Below, one piece after another: positions 22,501 to 31,217 of a DNA stretch of 33,575 nt. Numbering within the stretch: position 1 is the first letter of the stretch; each line of letters begins with the position of its first letter. The notes under the pieces are model-generated. The model saw only the letters and a program-made list of their open reading frames with translations. It was not told the origin of the DNA and made no database searches. Location: IMG/VR virus record IMGVR_UViG_3300020020_000117, positions 1 through 33,575 of that record; one strand, given 5' to 3'. Both the position numbers and the translations under genes were made by a program. The DNA comes from a virus.

Positions 22501-23297
22501 AAGCCGCTAACGAAGCTGAATCAGCGGCTTTGGATCGCTCTATTGCATTGCAGGAAAAAAGAGTTACGGCAGCGCAACGGATTGCTGAACGTGGTAATGC
22601 TCAATACCTGAAAGCTGAAGAGGATAGACTAAAAGAACTTACAATAAAACGTGAGAATGCCGCCCGTAGGGAGTTAGCTATTAACGCTGCTTTACAGGCA
22701 TCGCAGTTATTGGTTGGTATTACAGGAGCAATTAGTAAGATAGCTACTCCTGGTATTGGCATAGCAGAATCAATAGGAGCGTTTGCGGTTATTGTTTCTT
22801 CGCTTGCTGCTGGTTACGGGTTGGTAAAATCATTACAAGGTAGTCAACCACGATTAGCGAAAGGTGATACCTACGTTAAGCGGGGCAATAATCCTTCAGG
22901 TGTAGATACTATTCCGGCTTGGTTAAACGAGGGTGAAGCTGTGATACCAACGGAAACAAATCGTAAATATCACCCAACTATTAAAGCTATCTATGATGAA
23001 AAGATACCGGCTGAAGATATTAACCAGTTCGTAAAGAATTATCATTCGATTAAGTTGGCTCCAAAAGTAAACTATGATCGTATAAAAGAATCAGCCGAAT
23101 TGAATGTTACGCATGACGGACGGATGTCGGTTGCTTTACAAGAGCAGAATAAACTCATAGTTGAAAATAATGATTTGCAACGCCAGACTTTACGAGCTAT
23201 GAAAACAATGTCGGTTAGTGCGAATATTGATCGTGATGGAGTTTCAGTAATGGTTAATGAATATATTGCTCAAATGAACTTAAATAAAAAGATATGA
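19548..23297 (+). CDS. Tape measure protein
   Basis: A 1249-residue protein whose length should set tail length. The N-terminus (RLIFKAEFDDSGYIRGVES) is typical. Long helical, Ala/Glu/Lys-rich coiled coils cover about 20-120, 170-270 and 620-900. Hydrophobic stretches occur near 365-390 (GTGIGIAIAAITALVIAY) and 1040-1090. The C-terminal part PRLAKGDTYVKRGNNPSG, then AWLNEGEAVIPTETNRKYHP is a conserved end of such proteins. It overlaps the next gene by 4 bases. At about 0.15 nm per residue a tail near 190 nm is inferred. Confidence 0.9.
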   Translation: MADEITRLIFKAEFDDSGYIRGVESASLTTQKFTQQQEAANKRLKENEAALKSVADIVEKDRRALESYTGTDTKFRKTLEDNLKASQSQYDALKKIVDDVRAAYERAKKSASEFADTSNRANNLPATPGGRVPVPPVVPQPVPQIIPPAAFNDFNIQDILSATTVEFEELRAAIALADAELQKLNKDSEEFKQLAPIVETGKKALADYDEAAKKAGNSTLSLRSQIRQGREELVKLEAQGKGNTKQYFELEKNVARLTDAFGDQQQRIKILASDTKALDFGKGAITAATSAFSAYTSVSILAGEQSEEMQKKTLQLFAAMQLLQSLEQLSNLTRREGVLATLAQSGAQAAYTAVVGTSTVAMGRFKLALAGTGIGIAIAAITALVIAYQKLGEASKEVAAEQKAVTEIGQAAASSFAAEVVHLDLVKTKLNDLSISQKQRIALAKEYNKTAEEANKIDLKQIDNIALINKAIDSQIAKIKERALARAAETVIAEKAEAVFRIQAEIDAKSPVLDVNQKAATSRLQAEQQTLDARVASIVANQAKIKGIKPVSSAEILALSGLSDEQIAAGAANSDKLKLLQDKTIANELRSINLRKQQIASQNVGINADLRGLFDSLDTAQDALNNALKFGVDFITVESLFKEGGSKIENVFIQERDKLLAKIAELRRSEETGIKAINDQFAAKLVVEQNRIAGLLKEQKVTQPQAEVLVKLAVAANQIELDKALADFNKKVLDAREKLNDDLRKLQDAQTEETLNLIQDEFERRRALIDFNEKQELADAAERNEDRLAALDLDRLLLGEEAYQNAKNIIITTGEQEANNILARFAALRKDLAADTFRSLLDSIGAGLQTGLIFRDENLAQEIRDASDRFLQGKITYEQFQKELTAIQRREEGIRRDATLSNQRSELAELESHIATIVDTTTEEYKTLTKLRDDLRAKIAQGEKEDAIKDAEDTNTDTNTQKVETLNDYVIAVGDLANSVIQFWQAANEAESAALDRSIALQEKRVTAAQRIAERGNAQYLKAEEDRLKELTIKRENAARRELAINAALQASQLLVGITGAISKIATPGIGIAESIGAFAVIVSSLAAGYGLVKSLQGSQPRLAKGDTYVKRGNNPSGVDTIPAWLNEGEAVIPTETNRKYHPTIKAIYDEKIPAEDINQFVKNYHSIKLAPKVNYDRIKESAELNVTHDGRMSVALQEQNKLIVENNDLQRQTLRAMKTMSVSANIDRDGVSVMVNEYIAQMNLNKKI

Positions 23298-23740
23298 CAG
23301 TAGAACAACTCGAAACGTTTAGTAATACTAAACCAGAGCTTCGGTACTTAACTGAAGAGATAATAAAATATTTAGGGGCGAACCCTCCTAGTTCTCCCGG
23401 AGGAGGTTCATCGTATTTGGTGTATACGGCTTTGTTAACACAGGATGGAACAAATGCACCAACAGCCATAGAACTTGAAAACACAATCGGCGAAATAGTA
23501 TGGACAAGAGCAGTAGCAGGAAGCTACGTCGGAACACTAACAGGAGCTTTCCCGGCAGAAAAAACATATTACATAATAACACCAAATAAAGACTTCGAAC
23601 AGGCACAAATAGTAATGGAACAAAGCGGACAAGGGTTTCCTAACTATGTAAGCATATCAACCTATGCAGGAGGCGGAGGGGCAGGACAAGACGGAAATAT
23701 GTTCCAAACGCCAATAGAAATAAGAGTATATCCAGGCTAA
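23294..23740 (+). CDS. Small virion protein, beta-rich
   Basis: A 148-residue protein with a helical start (about 1-28) and then a Gly/Ser hinge (PPSSPGGGSS) followed by YLVYTALLTQDGTNAPTAIE, a module often repeated in Bacteroidota phage virion or adsorption proteins. A Gly-rich segment (AGGGGAGQDG) precedes the end. Probably tail-associated. It lies between the tape measure and the GIY-YIG gene, which begins right after its stop. Confidence 0.6.
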   Translation: MTVEQLETFSNTKPELRYLTEEIIKYLGANPPSSPGGGSSYLVYTALLTQDGTNAPTAIELENTIGEIVWTRAVAGSYVGTLTGAFPAEKTYYIITPNKDFEQAQIVMEQSGQGFPNYVSISTYAGGGGAGQDGNMFQTPIEIRVYPG

Positions 23741-24232
23741 ATGAATACGATAATTTATACTTTGGCGAACAACGAAATCCCGTTTTATATCGGGAAAACC
23801 GTTAATGTTAAAAAGAGAATATGGCAACATAAGGTTAAATATCCTAATGCTACATTGGAAGAAATAGATAATGTGCCGACTTCGCAATGGAGATTTTGGG
23901 AACAATATTATATGTCTTTGTTTTATTCATGGGGCTTTAGTTTAAAAAATAAAAGAGGGTATGACGGTGTTGGGCCTGATGCCGTAACCGAAGAAACACG
24001 ACGTAAGTTATCTATTAAATTAAAGGGTAGGGTTAGTCCAAGAAAAGGGGTAAAACTATCAGACGAAACAAAGGGTAAAATAAAAAAGGCAGCGCAAAAT
24101 AATAAAAATGAATGGAGAAAAGGAATGAAGTTATCAGATGAAACAAAGTTGAAAATGAGCTTAGCTAAATTAGGGAAATCAAAACCGCACATGAAGCTAC
24201 CAAGAAATAGAAAGAGTATATACTTAAAATGA
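23741..24232 (+). CDS. GIY-YIG homing endonuclease with NUMOD3 repeats
   Basis: A 163-residue protein. Residues 5-30 form the GIY-YIG core (YTLANNEIPFYIGKT, VNVKKRIWQH), with R26 and a likely metal-binding Glu at 54. The C-terminal half has three NUMOD3-type DNA-binding repeats: VTEETRRKLSIKLKGR, LSDETKGKIKKAAQ and LSDETKLKMSLAKLGK. It starts directly after the upstream TAA and its stop overlaps the next ATG, so it sits neatly between two tail genes without visible damage. A free-standing mobile endonuclease is the best reading. Confidence 0.9.
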   Translation: MNTIIYTLANNEIPFYIGKTVNVKKRIWQHKVKYPNATLEEIDNVPTSQWRFWEQYYMSLFYSWGFSLKNKRGYDGVGPDAVTEETRRKLSIKLKGRVSPRKGVKLSDETKGKIKKAAQNNKNEWRKGMKLSDETKLKMSLAKLGKSKPHMKLPRNRKSIYLK

Positions 24233-26340
24233 ACGGACGTTTCAAAATATTATTAAGACGCAGACAAAATCAATTCGAAGGAGTTGATATTAATGTTCAG
24301 TGCAACCCTTTGACCGGAGCGGCTGAATACATACCAGGAACAGTTGACAACGTAACCACGTTTCGTAATATAGTTCCCGTTGATGGCTGGTATAACTTTA
24401 CAAACTTCATAGAAGATGCGGAGAAACTTAATCTGACATGGGATAAAGTAAATCAAAGCAATACCGCCAGCGCACAGACTAATCAGGATGGAAGTAATTA
24501 CGATAAAGGGATAAGCAGCGACTTATTTTTCTTCGATTCAGCCTACCACTTCATTTATGATTGGTTAATAACTACTGAATGCCAAATATTAAATGCTATC
24601 GAAGTAAAGATAGTTGATTTAATTGCTGGTGGTACTTACCGTTTATTTGAAATAAAGAATGATAATATTGAGTACGCTCCAATAGATGAACCTTGCCAGT
24701 TCAGGATTAAACTAAGAGAGCAGGACGGCACATGGCATTGCATACATAAAACTTTTATCTGGGATAATTGGCAGAATTGGTTTAAAGACGATTCGTTTAA
24801 ACAACATCCATGTTTCCTGACTTGTATAGAACCAAGACCTCGTTTGGTTCAGTCGGCAAGAATGGGTTTACTGTTATTCGTTCACTCAAACCCAGTAGCT
24901 GAAGCGATTGATTTCTTAACAGGGTTTTCAATACACGAACACGCTCGAAGGATCTTTAATGCCGATAGATTCGTTGATGCTCCATTAATTCGTAGCTATA
25001 TTGAAAACGTAGCTGGTAAATGTGGACTATCAATGGACACTATTTTCGATGAGGGTGAAGATTGGGAAAACTTATGTCTATACTACCCGCAGGCAGGGTT
25101 TATGCATGAATCAGAGGACGATGCTATTGCTTCGCCTTCATTAGCATTCCACTTTGATAATCGTTGGTTAGTTACTATCCCTGAATTACTTGATAAGCTG
25201 AAACCTGTCTTTGCGGCTGAATGGTATGTTACTCCAAATAACACGATAGTATTTAAGCATACTAAAGATTTAATTGACCTTGATCCTATTTATGATTTCA
25301 CTTTAGATTCATCAACTCCTATTTATAATTTACGATACACTTTCAACGGTACTAAAAAAGCTGCTTATGGAAGGTATCAATACACTGACGACGGATCTGA
25401 TTTAGCAAGCCAGGAAATGTCCACACTCTATTCTGATATTATTGATTATGATGGAGCTGCTAATAACCCGATGCTTGAGGGTGAGAAAACAAAGAATATT
25501 GAGTTCGCCCCTACTGGGTTTGTGAGAGACGGAAGGGCGAAGGATTATATGGAGTTATTAATTGATGACGGTACTTTAGTAGCGAATATTTTAATAGCAG
25601 CGATATTTGTAGTTGCGGCAGCTTTAACGCTTGGAGTGATTACTGCTCCGGCTGCGGTTGCTCTTACAGCTTTCATAGTCGCTTGGAAAATTGCTTTAAA
25701 CGCAGAGAATAATGAGCTGCAAGAAAGTTTTCAAAACAATCCGGTCTATGACGGAGCTGTAAGACTTACTTCCGAACAAACATTAACGCCTCGTTTACTT
25801 CTTTGGGATGGAACGAGTGAATTATCCAGAGCTAAAACAGTAGTTCAGCAAATACCAGTTCCGAATACTTACTACAACCCTGATTCAATACCTTATAACG
25901 AAAAGAATAAAATTGATCAGGATAACCCTAATTTAAATGTTTATAATTATCCGCTATATTTTGATGGTGATTTTACAGGCAATTTATTTGACCGTTATCA
26001 TGATGAAATAGATAATCCGTTGAAGAGTTTAGAAACTCATCAAGATGCTAAATGGTCGGTTGATCTTTGTGAAGATATGCTTAACCTGTTTGGAGTATTT
26101 CAGAATCAATACGCAGTCATTGGCAAGATAGTTAAGCTGGAACAAAGGCAGAATTATAATGTATTTGTTCGTATAGGAAACATAGCAGTTGACTATGATA
26201 ATAACACAATCAATTTAAGGGGTACGGTAATAAGACGTAGAAGAACAACTGAGGAAGATTTATTATGTACTACTTTTGAGATAAATACGGAGTGCTTGGT
26301 TATTAACGGGCATAACATAAAAATAAACGAAGCGGCATGA
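24229..26340 (+). CDS. Large tail or tail-tip protein
   Basis: A 703-residue protein. The first part has aromatic, Asn-rich beta segments (GWYNFTNFIEDAEKLNLTWD). A hydrophobic, Ala-rich stretch of about 40 residues lies at about 449-489 (NILIAAIFVVAAALTLGV), which might insert in a membrane during DNA entry. The place after the tape measure suits a distal tail or tail-tip (Tal-like) protein. No catalytic motif is seen. It overlaps the next gene by 4 bases. Confidence 0.6.
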   Translation: MNGRFKILLRRRQNQFEGVDINVQCNPLTGAAEYIPGTVDNVTTFRNIVPVDGWYNFTNFIEDAEKLNLTWDKVNQSNTASAQTNQDGSNYDKGISSDLFFFDSAYHFIYDWLITTECQILNAIEVKIVDLIAGGTYRLFEIKNDNIEYAPIDEPCQFRIKLREQDGTWHCIHKTFIWDNWQNWFKDDSFKQHPCFLTCIEPRPRLVQSARMGLLLFVHSNPVAEAIDFLTGFSIHEHARRIFNADRFVDAPLIRSYIENVAGKCGLSMDTIFDEGEDWENLCLYYPQAGFMHESEDDAIASPSLAFHFDNRWLVTIPELLDKLKPVFAAEWYVTPNNTIVFKHTKDLIDLDPIYDFTLDSSTPIYNLRYTFNGTKKAAYGRYQYTDDGSDLASQEMSTLYSDIIDYDGAANNPMLEGEKTKNIEFAPTGFVRDGRAKDYMELLIDDGTLVANILIAAIFVVAAALTLGVITAPAAVALTAFIVAWKIALNAENNELQESFQNNPVYDGAVRLTSEQTLTPRLLLWDGTSELSRAKTVVQQIPVPNTYYNPDSIPYNEKNKIDQDNPNLNVYNYPLYFDGDFTGNLFDRYHDEIDNPLKSLETHQDAKWSVDLCEDMLNLFGVFQNQYAVIGKIVKLEQRQNYNVFVRIGNIAVDYDNNTINLRGTVIRRRRTTEEDLLCTTFEINTECLVINGHNIKINEAA

Positions 26341-27278
26341 AAATGAATCCGGGTTCTGGTACGATTTCTAATTACGGCAGTTATGTAAACAATTGCGTCA
26401 GTAATCAGTTTCCGTATAAGATTCCTGTTAATTCACTTGACGATGTTCAGCTTTATATTGATATTGGTGGTATTAAACCTTCAGCAGTTCAGTATCAGTT
26501 AATTCATACCTGCGGAGCTTTAGGCGGAACGATTGAAACCGTAACGCCATCAAACTATGTAGTTGGGCAAGATCCAGATAACTATTGGTTCGGAGTGTTT
26601 AAGAACTTCACAGGAGCTTCACCAACTTGTTTCGTAATTGCAATCACTCTAACTATTGGTGAATCAGATACAATTTATTTCTCTGATGAATATTGTTTAG
26701 AACCATGCCGAACATTAACACTGATTAAAAGTTGTTACGGTAATCTCGACCCTGAAATATCAACTGATTGTCAGGATATTTACTTCGGAGTTCATGCAGG
26801 CGAAGATACCGAGATGGGCGATGCTACTGTTTTCTATGAGCATAAAGCCTTACTAAGGGATGTTGAAGTATCACGGTCAGCAATAAAAAACACTTTCAAA
26901 CAAGGTCGCACAAGGACTTTCAGAGTTGAGAAAGAAAAAATATTTCAGTTCTACGGGGAGTTTATTCCTGAATGGTACCTGGATGAAGTTGATGCAATAT
27001 TTAGCAGAGGTGAAGTTTTTATTGACACCACAACTTACCTGCTTAATGAGACACAGTTTGAGAAGATTGAAGATTGTAAAAAAATCTGGAAGCCTTCTGC
27101 AACGTTTAAAGAAAGTTGTTTCCAATCGTTTAGTTGTGAAGTTGATCCGTGCGCTGCACCTTTGCCAACTTGTTGCGATCCATTAGGAATAAGCGCAACA
27201 GTTGAGTGGGAAGGGGATGAGATTGAATGTTGTCGCCCTCAAATTATTAGTGCCGAAGCCGAAGGGCCAGGCTCTTAA
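26337..27278 (+). CDS. Cys-rich virion protein
   Basis: A 313-residue protein with about 17 Cys, in clusters such as EYCLEPCR and SCEVDPCAAPLPTCCDP near the C-terminus. The middle is beta-rich. So many Cys in a cytoplasmically assembled virion protein suggest metal sites or disulphides formed after release. The ATG overlaps the previous stop. It is probably part of the tail tip or a fibre; no domain is recognised. Confidence 0.55.
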   Translation: MKMNPGSGTISNYGSYVNNCVSNQFPYKIPVNSLDDVQLYIDIGGIKPSAVQYQLIHTCGALGGTIETVTPSNYVVGQDPDNYWFGVFKNFTGASPTCFVIAITLTIGESDTIYFSDEYCLEPCRTLTLIKSCYGNLDPEISTDCQDIYFGVHAGEDTEMGDATVFYEHKALLRDVEVSRSAIKNTFKQGRTRTFRVEKEKIFQFYGEFIPEWYLDEVDAIFSRGEVFIDTTTYLLNETQFEKIEDCKKIWKPSATFKESCFQSFSCEVDPCAAPLPTCCDPLGISATVEWEGDEIECCRPQIISAEAEGPGS

Positions 27279-27288
27279 AATATAAATT

Positions 27289-27810
27289 ATGAATAACGTT
27301 ACTGTAAATTTTATACCCTGCACACCGGCCCCGGCTAATGGCTACAGGCTAACGTGGCGGGTTGCTGGTACTGAAGATGCTTATACGGACGAAGGATTAT
27401 TTACAAGCAGCCCCATTATATTTACGGATCTTATTAATCCTGAAGGGACTTGTTATGAAGGGTTCCTTCAATCTGATTGTTCAGAAAGTGGTGAATCAGG
27501 AACGTTAGTCGGTCAGGCTGTTGCATGGGCTACACCTTGTGACGAAGAAAGCGGAACACCTGTTTACGCATTCTTAGTAAGGGCAGCAGATGGAACAGTT
27601 AGTATTTGTGGTCAAATACCTATGCTTGTTTATTCGTCAAGTCCAAGTATAGCTATAGGAACGTTTATATATTTTGATGAAGCACTTACGATGCCAGTAG
27701 GTTCTTATTATTATATTGTAGAAGGCAACCAAGACGAACCTGGAATTATTTATGTAGTTAGTACGTCCGGTGAAATAACGGCTCATTCTGGTATTCTTTG
27801 CTCTATGTGA
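27289..27810 (+). CDS. Ig/Fn3-like virion protein
   Basis: A 173-residue protein. The first 70 residues look like a beta-sandwich (YRLTWRVAGTEDAYTDEG, SPIIFTDLINPEGTCYEGFL). Six Cys are present. The C-terminal part is a second beta-rich domain with GSYYYIVEG. Such modules decorate virions and help attach to surface glycans. It follows the Cys-rich gene by 10 bases and ends near a candidate promoter. Confidence 0.55.
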   Translation: MNNVTVNFIPCTPAPANGYRLTWRVAGTEDAYTDEGLFTSSPIIFTDLINPEGTCYEGFLQSDCSESGESGTLVGQAVAWATPCDEESGTPVYAFLVRAADGTVSICGQIPMLVYSSSPSIAIGTFIYFDEALTMPVGSYYYIVEGNQDEPGIIYVVSTSGEITAHSGILCSM

Positions 27811-27830
27811 AAAATGATTATTAACTTTAC
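27797..27830 (+). promoter_or_regulatory. Candidate promoter for the 27938 virion gene
   Basis: TTTG at 27797-27800, a 21-base spacer and TAACTTTAC at 27822-27830 resemble the Bacteroidota promoter, with A in place of the last G of the -7 box. It would give a leader of about 100 bases carrying short hairpins (for example GCCC-CGAAGT-GGGC). It overlaps the end of the preceding gene. Confidence 0.4.
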
Positions 27831-27937
27831 CTTACTACTTATATTTATGTCGCCCCGAAGTGGGCTTACAACTTCAAATGTCGCCGTAGCGGTATGGCTT
27901 AATACAGCAAATTATTTAATTCCAAAACATTTTAAAT

Positions 27938-28549
27938 ATGCCAGTATTAACAGCAGCGGCCTGCGTCCCTTCGGAAGCATGTCCTGCAACGCCATTCCCG
28001 GTAGCGACAGCAAACTGTAGCTGTACCTTATCTACAGGTGGCGTTAATGATCTTTATTTTATCCCCTGCTCTGAGGTGATGACCGAAGTAAACCTCATTG
28101 ACACAGCTTGGTGGCAGGGTTTGGTTGATGGTGATTCGCCTGGTTTCAGTAACCTCGGAAACATTGGTGTTGGTCTTGGATCTATCGGTAAAAAGACTGA
28201 CCGTAAAGAGCGTGTAAGTTCATGCAAAGTTGAGCAGCTTGTTTCAACTACATGGGCTTTGAAATACGTTCTGAAATGTTTCGATAAGAGTTCTGAAAAA
28301 GTTACTCACGAGCAAGTGAACGCTCTTATCAATTCAGCAGGAAACTATTTAGCTATCGCTCGTATGTGCGATGGTGATAATACTGTTCTGCCGATTGGTA
28401 TCTTCACGGTATCTGATTTTAACTGGATCGTTCCTGATAACTTTGAGGAAGTGCAATCAGTCGAACTTGAACTATCTTGGTTTGAGTTAGGCCTGCCTAA
28501 AACTTATGATGTAACTGGACTTTCCGCAGTTGTACCTAAAGCCGCTTAA
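27938..28549 (+). CDS. Abundant-type virion protein (major tail or capsid candidate)
   Basis: A 203-residue protein. The N-terminal 30 residues are Cys/Pro/Ala-rich, followed by a beta-rich body with LYFIPCSEVMTEVNLIDTAW, GNIGVGLGSIGKKTDRKE and LVSTTWALKYVLKCFDK. The gene has its own candidate promoter and a strong terminator-like hairpin directly after it, as expected for a highly expressed structural gene. This layout matches a conserved protein in Bacteroidota phages. Tail-tube or capsid function is inferred from context only; no fold is recognised with certainty. Confidence 0.55.
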   Translation: MPVLTAAACVPSEACPATPFPVATANCSCTLSTGGVNDLYFIPCSEVMTEVNLIDTAWWQGLVDGDSPGFSNLGNIGVGLGSIGKKTDRKERVSSCKVEQLVSTTWALKYVLKCFDKSSEKVTHEQVNALINSAGNYLAIARMCDGDNTVLPIGIFTVSDFNWIVPDNFEEVQSVELELSWFELGLPKTYDVTGLSAVVPKAA

Positions 28550-28554
28550 TTAAT

Positions 28555-28587
28555 ACCCCTGCCGTTGGTGGGGGTTTAATTTATTTT
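28555..28587 (+). terminator. Rho-independent terminator
   Basis: ACCCCTGCC (28555-28563) pairs with GGTGGGGGT (28567-28575) around GTT, including two adjacent G-T wobbles, followed by a T-rich run. It lies right after the virion gene and before the portal gene. Confidence 0.75.
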
Positions 28588-28588
28588 A

Positions 28589-30403
28589 ATGCCTGAATAT
28601 ATAAACGAAGCAGAAATAATCGAAGGATCAAGTCAGTTACCACAGGACGTACTTGATTCAGTAGTTAAGATCATTCAAGAAGGTAGGATGCCAGAATGGT
28701 GGATGAGCTACGCAGGCCAGTTAGCCTATAATTTACAAGTACATACTAAGGGCTTAATGTTCGATAAGGTTACAGGGCTTTACCCTAACGAGCATCCGGA
28801 TTCACAAAGGCATTGCATAAATTCTTACGAAAGCATCACTAAAGGATCTATCTGGAAAGCAATCAATAATATCATAAGGGTATTTAATAACTCTTCATAC
28901 AATATTCAGATTTCAGAGAAAACAAAATCAGTTATCGAACAGTATCAGGATTCTGAAGGAAGTCTGTTCTCTCAGTTCCTGGAAGATTGGATCAAGTATG
29001 CAGTTGCCAGTGATCCGAATGGAGTTTGTGTTACTTACCCACTGGATTATACTGACGACCTTTATAGGTATGTTTGCTATAAAGATTTGATTAAAAAAAC
29101 TGATGATATATTAGTTTTTAAATCAGAGGTTGAGAGCGAAAAGAAATACGAGTATGATGATACGGAATATGGGAAAGAAGTTTTTTTGGATTACGAATAT
29201 GCTAAAGACGGTATACCTCAGCCGAATGTAAGGCACACGACTACACGGACATTTAACAGGCGGTTGAAAGTAACTTACATTAATACGGTTTATCACGTTT
29301 TCACTAAAGAATATTTCATTCGTTTCTATAAAGACAGGCCGGGTGATACTGAGTTTAAGTACGACTACTTTAAACATCCTAAAGAGTTAGAAACATTGCC
29401 ATACTTTGAAAACGGAGGTGTTGAAATTGAAAATGATCTTTACGAATCGTTTGTTCAGCCTTTCGTACCGTTTGGTAATTTGGCTTTGATGTCTCACCGT
29501 AATCATAGAGCAGTTGATTTGATGTTTAGCTACCCTAAGATGAGCGAAGTACAGCAAGAATGTGATACTTGCAAATCATCGGGTAAGGAGGCTTGTGCTG
29601 ATTATACCGGTATATGTAGAACCTGCAAAGGAAGTAAATACATAACTATCCAAAGTCCTTATAAAACTTACCGCAAGGTTCATGATTCATTCGATGCAGA
29701 TAATAAAGTGTTCAGTACGCCTTCAGTTGAGTATTACAGTCCTGATACAGGAATTTTAAATTATTCTAAAGATCAATGGAAAAATTATTTAGCTGATGCA
29801 GAGATGGCGGTTTTTGTTCAACAGAAAACAGAAACAGGGAATACTGAAGCTGCCAAATCTAAAGAACTTGACCGGGAAGAGTTATACGCATGGCTTTCAA
29901 ATATCTCAAAGGTGTTTTATAATAACCTTCAGATGTTTTTGCAGTACATGGAAAACTACATTAACCCAAATCCAATGTCTGTTAGTGTTATTCAACCGTA
30001 TTCGTTTGCAATACTTACTGAATCGGAAGCGTTTGAGGCATTGAATATAATGTTAGCTTCATCTGCACCTGTGATATTAAAGGCTTCGCAGATTGATAAT
30101 TTTGTAAGTAAATTTATCTCAGAATCATCGCCGGTTAAAAGAGCATTAGAGATTTTGAAGCAGTATGATTTGTTGCTATACTATTCCGATGAAGCAGTTT
30201 CGAACTTAAAAGGAAATGCTTTTGTAAGTTCTAAGATGTGTCAGCAACATACGTTGGCTTACCCGGTACTGGTTCAGATGTATGAAATGGATAAGTCGTT
30301 ATTCGATCTGGATGATAAAGCGATTATTAAGAAGCTAAGTACTGAAGTTGATAAGTATGATTTAACTAAGGATTTGAAAACAAGTGTACTGAATGCCGAA
30401 TAA
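28589..30403 (+). CDS. Portal-like protein with zinc-finger insertion
   Basis: A 604-residue protein of portal size. It starts with helical acidic segments, and the middle holds a portal-like core of strands and helices. At about residues 323-350 there is a CxxC...CxxCxG zinc ribbon (CDTCKSSGKEAC, then CRTCKG), like a DnaJ zinc finger. The C-terminus has many helices. The portal forms the ring through which DNA enters the head. The following genes (head morphogenesis, joining proteins) support this. Direct portal motifs are weak, so the call depends on size and context. Confidence 0.7.
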   Translation: MPEYINEAEIIEGSSQLPQDVLDSVVKIIQEGRMPEWWMSYAGQLAYNLQVHTKGLMFDKVTGLYPNEHPDSQRHCINSYESITKGSIWKAINNIIRVFNNSSYNIQISEKTKSVIEQYQDSEGSLFSQFLEDWIKYAVASDPNGVCVTYPLDYTDDLYRYVCYKDLIKKTDDILVFKSEVESEKKYEYDDTEYGKEVFLDYEYAKDGIPQPNVRHTTTRTFNRRLKVTYINTVYHVFTKEYFIRFYKDRPGDTEFKYDYFKHPKELETLPYFENGGVEIENDLYESFVQPFVPFGNLALMSHRNHRAVDLMFSYPKMSEVQQECDTCKSSGKEACADYTGICRTCKGSKYITIQSPYKTYRKVHDSFDADNKVFSTPSVEYYSPDTGILNYSKDQWKNYLADAEMAVFVQQKTETGNTEAAKSKELDREELYAWLSNISKVFYNNLQMFLQYMENYINPNPMSVSVIQPYSFAILTESEAFEALNIMLASSAPVILKASQIDNFVSKFISESSPVKRALEILKQYDLLLYYSDEAVSNLKGNAFVSSKMCQQHTLAYPVLVQMYEMDKSLFDLDDKAIIKKLSTEVDKYDLTKDLKTSVLNAE

Positions 30404-31217
30404 AATAGACACAGAAAAAGAAAAAGCCCTCAAAGCTATCCAATCCAAGATAACAGGAATGGAGGGCTTGGCTTATGAAGTTTTTATAAAGTCTATTGAG
30501 GATATATTTGATTTTGAAGCTGGTAAATTTGTAATTAATAAATCATTCGTAAAGCAACTTAATAAACTAACCGTTCAGGTATTGGATCTTCTGCAATCGG
30601 AACCTAAGTTCACCGGGCCGGTTAGCCAGTTCGTAAAACGTCTTACTCCTGTATCAGAAGCAATAACCGATTTCCAAAAAACAACTAACGATATTAAAGT
30701 CCCTGCCTACGAAACTGCAAAGAAGGTTGTAATTGATGAGATAATTGATAAGATGTTAGATAACGGTTTGAACCAGGCATTCGTTCAACCGTTACGGGAT
30801 ATTGTTTATCAAAACGCAACTACTGGAATAAGTTTGAAAGATGCGAAACTGCAAATAAAAGAATTTATAAAAGGCGGCGGTGATACTACTGGTAAACTTG
30901 GCAGGTATTTAGATCAGACAGCACAACAAGGGGTTGATAGTTATTCAGGATCAATTAACAAACGGTTACTTGAAACCTTCGATTACGATGCATTGTTAAT
31001 GACCGGATCTTTAATTGATAACTCAAGCCCTCAATGTAAATATGTAGTTGAAGAGTTGGGTGGTAGAATATCAGAAAGTGATTGGCCTAAAGTAAAGGCG
31101 ATAGCTGAAAAGAACGGACTGATTGGCGGGACAACTTTCGATAACTTACCTCAGAACCTTTTACACTGGGGTTGCAGACATAGTTTCTATCCTGTAATGA
31201 ATAAAAAAACTGCATAA
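30393..31217 (+). CDS. Head morphogenesis protein (SPP1 gp7/Mu F-like)
   Basis: A 274-residue protein. A helical N-terminal part is followed by DALLMTGSLIDNSSPQC and a C-terminal LPQNLLHWGCRHSFYPV, the Cys/His-containing end of Mu F-like or SPP1 gp7-like minor head proteins. It begins inside the last codons of the portal gene, the classic portal/minor head pair. Such proteins help form the prohead and may travel with the DNA. Confidence 0.8.
   Translation: MPNKIDTEKEKALKAIQSKITGMEGLAYEVFIKSIEDIFDFEAGKFVINKSFVKQLNKLTVQVLDLLQSEPKFTGPVSQFVKRLTPVSEAITDFQKTTNDIKVPAYETAKKVVIDEIIDKMLDNGLNQAFVQPLRDIVYQNATTGISLKDAKLQIKEFIKGGGDTTGKLGRYLDQTAQQGVDSYSGSINKRLLETFDYDALLMTGSLIDNSSPQCKYVVEELGGRISESDWPKVKAIAEKNGLIGGTTFDNLPQNLLHWGCRHSFYPVMNKKTA

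Noticed and set aside
27814-28020. 68-codon frame overlapping the virion gene start
   Set aside because: It lies in the leader and the N-terminal part of the 27938 gene, which is far better supported.
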